Source: HGM11367 sp964600435 (GTDB lineage: Bacteria; Bacillota; Clostridia; Christensenellales; UBA1242). From it: 64,000 nt of DNA. The stretch spans positions 1 through 64,000 of the forward strand of contig CAZRJB010000006.1 of the NCBI GenBank assembly GCA_964600435.1. The letters run 5' to 3'. Positions within the stretch are counted from its first letter, which is position 1, and every line of letters starts with the position of its first letter. The position numbers were made by a program, and so were the translations under genes. Shown here in pieces: positions 15,489 to 23,602 of the stretch. Below the pieces are notes generated by a model, which saw only the letters and a list, made by a program, of their open reading frames with translations, was not told the DNA's origin and made no database searches.

Positions 15489-17894
15489 ATGTACAATTTT
15501 AAAGAAGTAGAAAAAAAATGGCAACAAAGGTGGGAAAATGATGAAAGGTTGAAAGCGGTTGATTTTCATCCAACAAAACCAAAATTTTATGTTTTGTATG
15601 AATTTTACAACATAAGTGGTAACTTGCATATGGGGCATTTAAAAGGCACTGTTCCTGCCGATGCGCTTGCAAGGTATAAACGTTTAAAAGGTTACAATGT
15701 TTTGTTTCCTATTGGTGGTGACGCTTTTGGATTGCCTGCCGAAAACGCAGCAATCAAAACCGGCATAGAGCCTCATAAATTTGTGGAAAATGGAATGAAA
15801 AACATTTTAGACCAATCTAAAAAAATTGGTTTGTCTTTTGACTGGTCTCGCACTTTTGCAACAAGTGACCCTGAATATTACAAATGGACCCAATGGATAT
15901 TCTTGCAATTTTTAAAGCAAGGCAAAGCATACAAAGAAAAGGGCTATGTAAATTTTTGCCCAAAATGTCAAACCGTTTTGTCTAACGAAGATAGTCAAGG
16001 TGGAAAATGTGACCGTTGTGGAAGCGATGTTGTGCAAGTGAACAGAGATGTTTGGTTTTTAAAAATGCGTGAGTATTCCGAAAGACTATTGGGCAACGTT
16101 GAAAGAATTCAAATGGCAGAACATTTAAAAGAAGCACAACGTTATTGGATTGGTAAAACTGAAGGTGTTGAGTTAAAACTTGACATTGTTGACGAAAGCA
16201 ACAACAAGGTTGACGATTTGTTTATTTACACAACTTGTATTGAAACCGTTTATGGAATAACTTTTGCTGTTTTGGCACCAGAGCATAAATTGGTTGAAAA
16301 ACTTAAAGATAAAATTAAAAACTATGACCAGGTTTTGGAATATAAAAAGGCAACTTCTTTAAAAAGTGAATTTGACAGAATAAGTCAAGTTAAAGACAAA
16401 ACTGGTTGCAAATTAGAAGGGCTTTATGCAATTAACCCTGTAAACGGCAACAAGGTAGAACTTTATTTGGCAGACTTTGTTATTGCTGGTTCTGGAACAG
16501 GTGCTGTTATGGCTGTGCCTTGTCACGACCAACGTGACTTTGAATTTGCACAAAAATTTAACATTCCATTTATTCAGGTTATTGACGGCGATTGTTCTAA
16601 AAAAGCGGTTGAAAAAGCTGAATATTTAGAAAAAAACAGCAAACTTTTAAATTCTGGCGAGTTTTCTGGCATGCCTGTTAAGTTGGCAAAAGAAAAAATG
16701 ACTCAAATGGTTATTGAAAAAGGCTTTGGCAAAAAACAAGTTAACTACAAAATGAAAGACTGGCCTTTTAACCGTCAACGTTATTGGGGTGAACCATTCC
16801 CTGTTGTTTTCTGTGATAAGTGTGGGGTTGTTGGTTTGAATGAACAAGATTTGCCACTAACTCTTCCAAAAACAAATGACTATTTGCCAAATGCAAACGG
16901 AGATTCTCCACTTTCTAAAATTGACGATTTTGTTAATTGCGTTTGTCCAAAATGTGGAGGTAAGGCAAAAAGAGAAACAGACACAATGCCAAACTGGGCA
17001 GGCTCTAGTTGGTATTGGCTTAGATATTGTGACCCCCACAACAATAAAGAACTTGCAAGTTTTGACAAGTTAAAATATTGGGGAAGTGTTGATGTTTACA
17101 CTGGCGGAACAGAACACATAACTCGTCACGTGTTGTATGCCTTTTTCTGGCAAAATTTCCTTTATGAAATTGGAGTTGTTTCAACAAGGGACCCTTTTGT
17201 TAGAAAAATGGGAAGCGGTCTGATTTTGGATGATGAAGGCAAAAAAATGAGCAAATCGTCTAAAAACGGCGTTTCTCCACTGGAAGTGATTGATAAATAT
17301 GGTGCAGACGTTGCAAGAATGCATGTTCACTTTTTGGCAGGCTACGAAGATAACTGCATGTGGACGTTTAAAGGCATTGAAGGAATTGTTAACTTTTTGG
17401 ACAAGGTTTGGAAGTTGCAAGATATTGTTAAAGGTGAAGACGTTTCAAAACAACACGAAACAGAACTTCATCAGTTGATTAAAAAAGCGTCAAACGACTA
17501 TGAAAACTTAAAGCTTAACACTTGCATTGCCGCAATGATGACGTTTGTTAAAAAAATAAAGGAAGATGGATATATAACAAAAGAAGAGTTGCGTCAATTC
17601 TTGATTGTGTTAAATCCACTTGCTCCACACATCACAAGCGAAGAATACGAAGTTGTGTTCCATAAAGACATTTTGGATGAAAAGTTTCCAGAATATGACG
17701 AAGCAAAAACGGTTAAAAAGGAAATCAATTTGCCAGTTCAAGTAAATGGAAAAATGAAAGGAACGGTTTTGGTTGATATTTCTTTAAATCAATCAGAAAT
17801 TGAAAAAATGTGCTATGCAACCGCTAAAGTTGAGAAGGAACAAATTAAAAAAGTGATTTATGTTCCTGGCAGAATTATTAATTTTATTGTTTAA
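15489..17894 (+). CDS. leuS: Leucine--tRNA ligase
   Basis: 801 residues, the usual bacterial length. It charges tRNA-Leu in the cytoplasm. Class I signatures are present: HMGH (residues 47-50, HIGH variant), the LeuRS-diagnostic DAFGLPAENAAI, and KMSKS (about 586-590). The central editing (CP1) domain is present, and CPKC and CDRC cysteine pairs form zinc knuckles near residues 160-180. The C-terminal tRNA-binding region ends in VIYVPGRIINFIV. It is a single-gene transcript ending in a shared bidirectional terminator (17956-17987) before two tRNA genes on the other strand. Confidence 0.97.
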   Translation: MYNFKEVEKKWQQRWENDERLKAVDFHPTKPKFYVLYEFYNISGNLHMGHLKGTVPADALARYKRLKGYNVLFPIGGDAFGLPAENAAIKTGIEPHKFVENGMKNILDQSKKIGLSFDWSRTFATSDPEYYKWTQWIFLQFLKQGKAYKEKGYVNFCPKCQTVLSNEDSQGGKCDRCGSDVVQVNRDVWFLKMREYSERLLGNVERIQMAEHLKEAQRYWIGKTEGVELKLDIVDESNNKVDDLFIYTTCIETVYGITFAVLAPEHKLVEKLKDKIKNYDQVLEYKKATSLKSEFDRISQVKDKTGCKLEGLYAINPVNGNKVELYLADFVIAGSGTGAVMAVPCHDQRDFEFAQKFNIPFIQVIDGDCSKKAVEKAEYLEKNSKLLNSGEFSGMPVKLAKEKMTQMVIEKGFGKKQVNYKMKDWPFNRQRYWGEPFPVVFCDKCGVVGLNEQDLPLTLPKTNDYLPNANGDSPLSKIDDFVNCVCPKCGGKAKRETDTMPNWAGSSWYWLRYCDPHNNKELASFDKLKYWGSVDVYTGGTEHITRHVLYAFFWQNFLYEIGVVSTRDPFVRKMGSGLILDDEGKKMSKSSKNGVSPLEVIDKYGADVARMHVHFLAGYEDNCMWTFKGIEGIVNFLDKVWKLQDIVKGEDVSKQHETELHQLIKKASNDYENLKLNTCIAAMMTFVKKIKEDGYITKEELRQFLIVLNPLAPHITSEEYEVVFHKDILDEKFPEYDEAKTVKKEINLPVQVNGKMKGTVLVDISLNQSEIEKMCYATAKVEKEQIKKVIYVPGRIINFIV

Positions 17895-17955
17895 TTTTTA
17901 AAATAATGATTAATTATTAATGTTGGTTAAAACAATTGCTAATGTTGATAAAATA

Positions 17956-17987
17956 AAAAATCCACACAAAATTGTGTGGATTTTTTT
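17956..17987. terminator. Bidirectional terminator between leuS and the tRNA genes
   Basis: TCCACACA and TGTGTGGA pair around a four-base loop, flanked by an A run on the left and a T run on the right. It can end leuS on the plus strand and the tRNA transcript on the minus strand. Confidence 0.85.
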
Positions 17988-17989
17988 GG

Positions 17990-18064
17990 TGGTGACCTCG
18001 ACGGGAATCGAACCCATAACTACGCCGTGAAAGGGCGTTGTATTAACCTTTTTACCACGAGGCC
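17990..18064 (-). tRNA. tRNA-Glu (UUC)
   Basis: A complete cloverleaf on the minus strand. Acceptor GGCCTCG pairs with CGAGGTC; the anticodon arm is ACGCC-CTTTCAC-GGCGT with anticodon TTC; the T-arm has GGTTCGATTCC; discriminator A and CCA are encoded. It follows tRNA-Met by 6 bases on the same transcript. Confidence 0.95.
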
Positions 18065-18070
18065 AAAACT

Positions 18071-18147
18071 TGGTGGCGACGAGTAGGGTCGAACCACTGA
18101 CCTTACGGGTATGAACCGTACGCTCTAGCCAACTGAGCTACGTCGCC
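18071..18147 (-). tRNA. tRNA-Met (CAU), elongator type
   Basis: A complete cloverleaf on the minus strand. Acceptor GGCGACG pairs fully with CGTCGCC; the anticodon arm is TACGG-TTCATAC-CCGTA with CAT; CCA is encoded. The first acceptor pair is G-C, unlike the C-A mismatch of initiator tRNA, so it is an elongator. A tRNA-Ile with lysidine is less likely by overall similarity. Confidence 0.93.
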
Positions 18148-18165
18148 AAATTAAGTTACTCGTTT

Positions 18166-18194
18166 ATTATACTTAACATGGTGGGCTTTGTCAA
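18166..18194 (-). promoter_or_regulatory. Consensus promoter of the tRNA-Met/tRNA-Glu operon
   Basis: On the minus strand, TTGACA (18189-18194), exactly 17 bp, TATAAT (18166-18171): a perfect sigma-A promoter ending about 18 bases before the tRNA-Met 5' end. Confidence 0.85.
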
Positions 18195-18325
18195 CACTTT
18201 TTTGAAAAAAACTTAACAATTTAAAATTATTTTGTTAAAAAAAATGAGTTTTTGTTATGTTTTTGGGGCTATTTGGTTTTTGGGGCAAAATTTTGAGCAT
18301 ATTTTTGTCATGTAAAACTATATGT

Positions 18326-19759
18326 TTAAAATGAGCTATGCTTTTCAAACCATTTAATTAAAACTCTTTTTGCAAGTTCTGTGTTGACATATGCCAACCA
18401 TTTTAGTTGTGCAACATTTTTTAGGTTGCCCGAATCGTCTTTTTCGGTTACAATTTCCACTTTATCACCTTCGTTAAGTTTTGTGTAAGGTGGAATTTTT
18501 GTTTTGCTGTCGTTAACAATTGCATATTTAAAGGCGAATCCAATATCTCTATGAATTTTAAAAGCAAAGTCCAAAACAGTGCTGCCTTTTGCAATGTATT
18601 TAACTTCTTCGGAGCGTGTTTTAACTTTGATTAAATCAACATCTAGATCGTTAATGTTTTCTTCGTCAATTATGTCCAAGTTTTGCCCTTCGGTGGAACC
18701 TACTTTAACCAAAGTGTACTCGTTTTCGGTTAAAACATAAATGTTATATTTATTTTTGTATTCGTCTTCTGTCATTAAATACATTTTGCCGGTAAAACCG
18801 CCAATTTTTGTGTCGATTATTCTTAAATTTGTTTTGTTTTGTAACAAACTGATTGTTTCGCTAAGTGCGTTTTTGTGGGAAGTGTTTTGATACATCATAA
18901 AAATGTTATAGTTAACAACTTTTATAATTTGCCCTTGAGAAATTTTAGAAATATCCACTTTTTTGTATAGTCTGGTTAAATCTTCAAAAACCTTATATTC
19001 TCTTACGTTTTTTATTTTTATTGTTTTTATTGAAGAGTTGGAAAAAATTTCTTTAAATCTAAGGTTGAGTTTTTCAACATGGTTGCGGTTGGAATTGTGA
19101 TAAATTTTGTATTGTTCAAAAAACTGTTCTGCATTAGGTCGGTTTACAATTTTAAAGCACTCATTTTTGATGGCTCTGTAAAAATATTCGCTTTTTAATG
19201 CTTTTGCAATTGGTAGCACCCATTTTTCTGTTTCTCTAACCTTTTCTAGTTGTTTTGCATGGTTAAACGTGTTGATTGTTCTTAAGTTGTGCAATCTGTC
19301 TGCAAACTTTATGGCAAAGCCGCTAGGGTTTTCTTTGCCTAAAATTATTAATTTTTTAAAAGTTTGTTCTTCGGCTGAAGATTTTACAAATTCTGGGTCT
19401 TCGTAGATGTTTTCTTTGTCAAATACATATTTGTTTTTGTCTATTGCACTAACACAATCAACCAGTTTATAAACGGTGTCATTAAAATCTTGTTTAAATT
19501 GTTTTGGAGAATAGTCGCAATCTTCAATTGTGTCGTGGAGTAAAGCTCCGGCAATCACGTTTTCGTCAAAATCTAGTTTTGCCAAAATTAAGGCAACCGC
19601 AACAGGGTGTGAAATGTATGGGGTTCCATCTTTTCGCTTTTGGTTTTTGTGCAGGTCGGTGGCTTTTTCGTATGCCTTGTTGATAATGTCAAGCGGAAGG
19701 TCGTTATTTTTTGCAATTTCCATTATTTGTTCAAAGTTTTTTGCAGTTTCGTTAAACAT
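18326..19759 (-). CDS. HD-TGS protein, Rel/SpoT-like with a degenerate synthetase region
   Basis: 477 residues. The N-terminal HD domain resembles Rel/SpoT (p)ppGpp hydrolases: GTPYISHP, LLHDTIED (H75, D76, E79, D80), and KFADRLHNLRT. A C-terminal TGS domain (about 375-440, GSTVLDFAFKIHRDIGFAF) is also Rel-like. The middle, where the synthetase would lie, lacks the GYQSLHT and EIQIRT motifs, so only hydrolysis is expected. No ACT domain is present. GGGAGGG precedes the ATG at 19759 (a TTG one codon earlier is less likely). It overlaps the upstream XRE gene by 8 bp, so the two are co-translated. A role in alarmone breakdown is inferred. Confidence 0.75.
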   Translation of the reverse strand: MFNETAKNFEQIMEIAKNNDLPLDIINKAYEKATDLHKNQKRKDGTPYISHPVAVALILAKLDFDENVIAGALLHDTIEDCDYSPKQFKQDFNDTVYKLVDCVSAIDKNKYVFDKENIYEDPEFVKSSAEEQTFKKLIILGKENPSGFAIKFADRLHNLRTINTFNHAKQLEKVRETEKWVLPIAKALKSEYFYRAIKNECFKIVNRPNAEQFFEQYKIYHNSNRNHVEKLNLRFKEIFSNSSIKTIKIKNVREYKVFEDLTRLYKKVDISKISQGQIIKVVNYNIFMMYQNTSHKNALSETISLLQNKTNLRIIDTKIGGFTGKMYLMTEDEYKNKYNIYVLTENEYTLVKVGSTEGQNLDIIDEENINDLDVDLIKVKTRSEEVKYIAKGSTVLDFAFKIHRDIGFAFKYAIVNDSKTKIPPYTKLNEGDKVEIVTEKDDSGNLKNVAQLKWLAYVNTELAKRVLIKWFEKHSSF

Positions 19760-20711
19760 CAATTCCCTCCCTGATTAGTTTAAAAATTGAATCGTCTTCC
19801 TTGTTTGAAACTTTTGCAAATCTAAAAACGTTTGCTTCAAGAATTTCGTTAAAGTGATATTCTAACTTGTTTCTAACAATTGCCTGTTTTTGGTTGTCGG
19901 TTAATTCAATAGAAATCTCATTTTTTTTCACATATAGCCTTTTAAAAAGGTCAATTATGTCTTTAATTGCATATTCCATGTTGACACTAAAATCGTCAAA
20001 TTTGAGAAGGTCATATAACTCGCCGTCTGGCACATCAATCAATTTTTTAGATAAAATGACAAACTGGATGCACGGATTATGTTCTCTGCCTCTTGCAATT
20101 GAGTTTGCTGTGCCAACACCTCCAATGTATGTTTGTTGAGTTGGTGGGTTGTTTAGAATAATAAAACTTTTGTCGCCGTTTTCTTTGTTAAATAAGTCAA
20201 TAAATATGCTTTGAGCGCTGGTGGTGATGTTGCCCGTGTAGGTGCTAGATAATTCGTTATATATTTCAGCGGTTTTGCTTATGTTTTTGTTAAGATTTTT
20301 TAAAATTTTTGTGGCGTTGGTTCGGTCTTTTGTAAAAACGGCTTTAACTTGAACATTTTTTTCATATTCTTTATCTTTAAAAATGCTAAGGACCCCATAT
20401 TTTAGCGTGTTTTTTAGGTTGGTGTGAACTTCTCCTTTATATGAGTCGTTGTTGTAATAATAAATTAAATAGTTGCCTAAATATCTTTCATAAGATTGAA
20501 TTTCTTCAGTTTTAAATTCAGAAAACAAAAAATCATCCACACTTATTCCAAAAGCATCTTTAAGAGCAATTAAAAATTTTATGGATGGTTCGCTGTTTTT
20601 TGTAAGGTAGTTGTTTATGCTTGATTGAGAAAACCCTGTTTTTTGAGCAATGACTTTTTGTGTGTGGATTTTTGACAATTTCCTTAAATTTTGTTTAAAC
20701 AAATTTTTCAT
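19752..20711 (-). CDS. XRE-family regulator with a large C-terminal domain
   Basis: 319 residues. The N-terminus is an XRE helix-turn-helix (VIAQKTGFSQSSINNYLTKN, residues about 19-38, then ALKDAFGISVDDFLF). The remaining 240 residues are not recognised; they include NNPPTQQTYIGGVGTANSIA, which could be a ligand or nucleotide pocket, but no known motif matches. It is the first gene of an operon with the HD-TGS protein, suggesting regulation linked to nucleotide stress signalling. A perfect-spacing promoter lies directly upstream. Confidence 0.7.
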   Translation of the reverse strand: MKNLFKQNLRKLSKIHTQKVIAQKTGFSQSSINNYLTKNSEPSIKFLIALKDAFGISVDDFLFSEFKTEEIQSYERYLGNYLIYYYNNDSYKGEVHTNLKNTLKYGVLSIFKDKEYEKNVQVKAVFTKDRTNATKILKNLNKNISKTAEIYNELSSTYTGNITTSAQSIFIDLFNKENGDKSFIILNNPPTQQTYIGGVGTANSIARGREHNPCIQFVILSKKLIDVPDGELYDLLKFDDFSVNMEYAIKDIIDLFKRLYVKKNEISIELTDNQKQAIVRNKLEYHFNEILEANVFRFAKVSNKEDDSIFKLIREGIDV

Positions 20712-20736
20712 TATTCTTCCCCCATGTTTTTAATAT

Positions 20737-20765
20737 ATAATACTCATCAAAACCATGTTTGTCAA
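20737..20765 (-). promoter_or_regulatory. Promoter of the XRE / HD-TGS operon
   Basis: On the minus strand, TTGACA (20760-20765), 17 bp, TATTAT (20737-20742), about 26 bases before the start codon at 20711. Confidence 0.75.
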
Positions 20766-20852
20766 TATTTTTTTGGTGATATAACAATAAAAAACTAAAC
20801 TGCAAAAATTATGATTGTGAATTTAATTTATTATTGTGTGTTTTTCATATTT

Positions 20853-20883
20853 TAAAAAAACCAAAAACGTTTTGTTCTTGGTT
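20853..20883 (-). terminator. Terminator of nifS-nifU
   Basis: On the minus strand AACCAAGAAC pairs with GTTTTTGGTT (10 bp, one G-T wobble) and is followed by a T run, just past the nifU stop at 20903. Confidence 0.7.
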
Positions 20884-20902
20884 CTTTAAAGATGTTTTGT
20901 TT

Positions 20903-21331
20903 TTAGTGTGAACAAGGGCAAGAGCCTTTTTTGTAGCATTCTTGGTCATATGCAATGCCGTTTTTGTCGTAATAATCTTTAACTGCTGCTTTAACTGCTT
21001 CTTCTGCCAAAACAGAGCAATGTATTTTGTGTGCTGGCAAACCGCCAAGTGCTTCAACAACTGCTTTGTTTGACAACTCTAATGCTTTTGAAATTGGTTG
21101 ACCTTTTATCATTTCGGTAGCAATTGAAGATGTTGCAATTGCACTGCCACAGCCAAATGTCATAAACTTAACATCGGTTATTGTTTGGGTTTGTTTGTCA
21201 ACTTTAATATACATTCGCATAATGTCGCCACATTTGGCATTGCCAACTTCACCAATGCCGTCGGCATTTTCCATTTCTCCAACATTTCTTGGATTTTTAA
21301 AATGGTCCATAACTTTTTCACTATATAGCAT
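20903..21331 (-). CDS. nifU: Iron-sulfur cluster assembly scaffold, IscU/NifU N-terminal type
   Basis: 142 residues of the U-type scaffold that receives sulfur from the cysteine desulfurase and builds Fe-S clusters in the cytoplasm. Its three conserved ligand cysteines are visible at 34 (AKCGD), 61 (FGCGSA) and 105 (HCSVLA). The C-terminus has an extra cysteine-rich tail (ECYKKGSCPCSH) seen in many clostridial homologues. It overlaps nifS by 11 bp and is co-transcribed with it, as is usual in Clostridia. The Rrf2 regulator at 41271 is a candidate controller. Confidence 0.93.
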   Translation of the reverse strand: MLYSEKVMDHFKNPRNVGEMENADGIGEVGNAKCGDIMRMYIKVDKQTQTITDVKFMTFGCGSAIATSSIATEMIKGQPISKALELSNKAVVEALGGLPAHKIHCSVLAEEAVKAAVKDYYDKNGIAYDQECYKKGSCPCSH

Positions 21332-22505
21332 GTTTTCTTTCTCCTTTTTTTAATTCATCCCAAACAGGGCTGATTTTTCTTAAGTAAGCAACTACGTTTT
21401 TTGTTGCTTCAATTGTTTTATCAATCTCTTCTTCGGTTGTGTATTTAGACAGGGTTAACCTTAAACTGCCATGGGCAACTTCATGTGCAAGCCCCAATGC
21501 CAAAAGAACATGACTAGGGTCAAGCGACCCACTTGTGCAGGCAGACCCGCTTGAAGCACAAATGTTTTGTTCGTTTAACAAAAGAAGCAAACTTTCGCCT
21601 TCAATTCCTTCAAAACACATGTTAAAGTTGTTTGGGAGCCTGTTTATTAAATTTCCGTTTATTTTGCTATGCTCAATTTTGCTGAGTTCTTTAAAGAGTT
21701 TGTTTCGCAAAAACTCTTCCCTTTTTGCAACTTCAGACATGTTTAAAATGGCATCTTGCAAGGCGGTTGCCATGCCAACAATGTTTGCAACGTTTTCTGT
21801 TCCCGCACGTTTGTTTTTTTCTTGAGCGCCACCAAAAACAAAGTTAAAAAGAGGTGTTCCTTTTTTGCAAAACAATGCCCCCACTCCCTTTGGAGCATGA
21901 AACTTATGCCCAGACATTGAGAGCATGTCAATGTTAAGTTGTTTAACATCAATTGGAACATGCCCCACTGCTTGAACTGCGTCTGTGTGAAAAATTATGT
22001 TGTTTTCGTGGCAAACTTTGCCAATTTCTTTTATTGGTTGAATTGTGCCAATTTCGTTGTTTGCAAACATTATGGACACAAAAACAGTGTCGGGCCTTAA
22101 CTCTTTTTTTAAATCTTCAACCTTAACAATGCCATTTTCGTAAACCGGCAAATATGTTATTTCAAAACCTTGTTTTTTTAACTCGTCAAATGCATGCAAA
22201 ACAGCATGATGCTCAATTTGTGATGTAATGATATGTTTTTTGTTTTTTAAAATGCCGTACTTTGCAATGCTTGAAATTGCCCAGTTGTCACTTTCGCTGC
22301 CACCAGATGTAAAATATATTTCTTCGGGTTGGGCATTTATGCATTTTGCAATTTGTTCCCTGGCTGTTTCTAAATGCTCTTTTGCGATTTGACCAGCGGA
22401 ATGCAAACTGCTTGCATTGCCATATATGTCGCAAAAAAAAGGCATCATTGCTTTTAAAACATTTTCAGAAACTTTGGTTGTGCCGGCATTGTCTAGATAT
22501 ATCAT
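21321..22505 (-). CDS. nifS: Cysteine desulfurase, NifS/IscS family
   Basis: 394 residues. It is a PLP enzyme that takes sulfur from cysteine and passes it as persulfide to the NifU scaffold. Visible features are the N-terminal IYLDNAGTT, the pyridoxal lysine in SMSGHKFHAPKG (about residue 201), and the catalytic cysteine in SSGSACTSGS (about 323) on the mobile loop, followed by DPSHVLLALG. AAAGGAG precedes the start; a GTG at 22508 directly before the ATG is an alternative. It is first in the nifS-nifU operon, with a palindromic operator just upstream. Confidence 0.95.
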   Translation of the reverse strand: MIYLDNAGTTKVSENVLKAMMPFFCDIYGNASSLHSAGQIAKEHLETAREQIAKCINAQPEEIYFTSGGSESDNWAISSIAKYGILKNKKHIITSQIEHHAVLHAFDELKKQGFEITYLPVYENGIVKVEDLKKELRPDTVFVSIMFANNEIGTIQPIKEIGKVCHENNIIFHTDAVQAVGHVPIDVKQLNIDMLSMSGHKFHAPKGVGALFCKKGTPLFNFVFGGAQEKNKRAGTENVANIVGMATALQDAILNMSEVAKREEFLRNKLFKELSKIEHSKINGNLINRLPNNFNMCFEGIEGESLLLLLNEQNICASSGSACTSGSLDPSHVLLALGLAHEVAHGSLRLTLSKYTTEEEIDKTIEATKNVVAYLRKISPVWDELKKGERKHAI

Positions 22506-22527
22506 CACTTTTTGCTCCTTTAATTCC

Positions 22528-22576
22528 TACTAAATTAGTATGATTTGATTATATTAGATTATTGTCAAATTGTCAA
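22528..22576 (-). promoter_or_regulatory. nifS promoter with palindromic operator
   Basis: On the minus strand TTGACA (22571-22576), 17 bp, TATAAT (22548-22553), a consensus promoter. The palindrome TACTAAATTAGTA (22528-22540) lies just after the predicted transcription start, where a bound repressor would block the polymerase. The sequence and location fit an Rrf2/IscR-type iron-sulfur sensor; the Rrf2 gene at 41271-41666 is the only such regulator in the window. Confidence 0.65.
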
Positions 22577-22610
22577 TGTTTTTACATTAAATTTAAGCAA
22601 AAAGATAAAT

Positions 22611-22648
22611 AAAAAATGCAAAACAGATTTCTGCTCGCATTTTTTTTG
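22611..22648 (-). terminator. Terminator of the DUF11 gene
   Basis: AAAAAATGC and GCATTTTTT pair, with an inner CAGA/TCTG stem, ending in a T run in both directions. It lies just past the stop at 22657. Confidence 0.65.
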
Positions 22649-22656
22649 TTATGATT

Positions 22657-23421
22657 TTAATCAATTTTAACTTTAAATTTGACCATTATTGTTTGGTTTG
22701 GCAAAAGAGTTCCCAGCAAAAACCCTGAATTTGGATTAAAACCTTGCTTTGTTTCTGTGTCCACTGTTACGCTGTTTTCCACAAAACTTGTTCCTTCTGG
22801 TATGGTGTCGGAAAAAAACACTTCTGTGTTGGTCAATGTTCCTGAATTTGAAATTTCGATTGTGTATGTTAATTCATCTCTAGATTTAACTGCTGTTGTG
22901 TCGGCATATTTTAATAAAGAAACATCATTGTGCAAAACTTTAATCTCTAAGTCATTTGATGTTATGTTAAAAGATTTTGAGTCAAAATTGACGGCAATGG
23001 TTGTGTTGTTTTTTATAACATCTTCGTCTAAATATTCCAATAGTTCAATTTCGTATTCAAAAAACATGTCTGCACCCGAGCCACCAAGTGTAACGGGCAA
23101 AGTAAAGCCGGTTATTGGATTAAATTCGTCGTATGTTTGGCTTCCAATTTTTACTGAACCTGTAACAAAAACGGCGCCATTTGACAAGGTGTCGGAAACT
23201 CTTATGTTTTCTAAATTTTGGTCTGTGTTATTTGTTATTGTTGTTGTAACTTTAACTTTTCCTTTTGGCAAAGACCAAGACTTTTCAGACGTTTTTTCTA
23301 CCAAAATGTCGGAATCTATTTTGTTTGTTACAAGGGTGTTGCTTGTGTTTGTTACCTCAACAACCTCTCCTGTTTCGGCGGTTATTTTTGACGATGTTTG
23401 TGCTTTGTTTGAAATTGGCAT
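22657..23421 (-). CDS. DUF11-domain protein, two repeats
   Basis: 254 residues with two DUF11-type beta modules. The signatures KVKVTTTITNNTDQNLENIR-VSDTLSNGAVFVTGS and LTYTIEISNSGTLTNTEVFF-SDTIPEGTSFVENS are each followed by a phrase ending in G-F-N-P-N-S-G-F or the like. DUF11 proteins are structural and often surface or spore-coat associated in Bacillota. There is no signal peptide or anchor, so a coat-type or non-classically exported protein is possible. AAGGAG is spaced correctly for the ATG at 23421 rather than the one at 23427. It is a single gene divergent from the DHH gene. Confidence 0.75.
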   Translation of the reverse strand: MPISNKAQTSSKITAETGEVVEVTNTSNTLVTNKIDSDILVEKTSEKSWSLPKGKVKVTTTITNNTDQNLENIRVSDTLSNGAVFVTGSVKIGSQTYDEFNPITGFTLPVTLGGSGADMFFEYEIELLEYLDEDVIKNNTTIAVNFDSKSFNITSNDLEIKVLHNDVSLLKYADTTAVKSRDELTYTIEISNSGTLTNTEVFFSDTIPEGTSFVENSVTVDTETKQGFNPNSGFLLGTLLPNQTIMVKFKVKID

Positions 23422-23540
23422 AACCATTTCTCCTTCTTTTTACATTGTATTGTTTTAAACAAAATTTGGTTAATTTGTGAAATAACCATTTTTTTTATGC
23501 TTTTTCTAAAAGTTGCATTTGTGCCTGTTGCTAATATAAA

Positions 23541-23570
23541 TTGACTTATGTCGAAAAAGTGTGATATACT
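23541..23570 (+). promoter_or_regulatory. Promoter of the DHH phosphoesterase gene
   Basis: TTGACT (23541-23546), 18 bp, extended -10 TGA-TATACT (23565-23570). It rules out the GTG at 23561 as the start codon. Confidence 0.6.
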
Positions 23571-23602
23571 CCCTTGGTTTATGGCAAAAAAAGGAGAACT
23601 TT

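Noticed and set aside
22679..23458. A 259-codon plus-strand frame
   Set aside because: It is antisense to the DUF11 gene, whose product has recognisable domains and a good ribosome binding site; the plus-strand reading resembles no protein.
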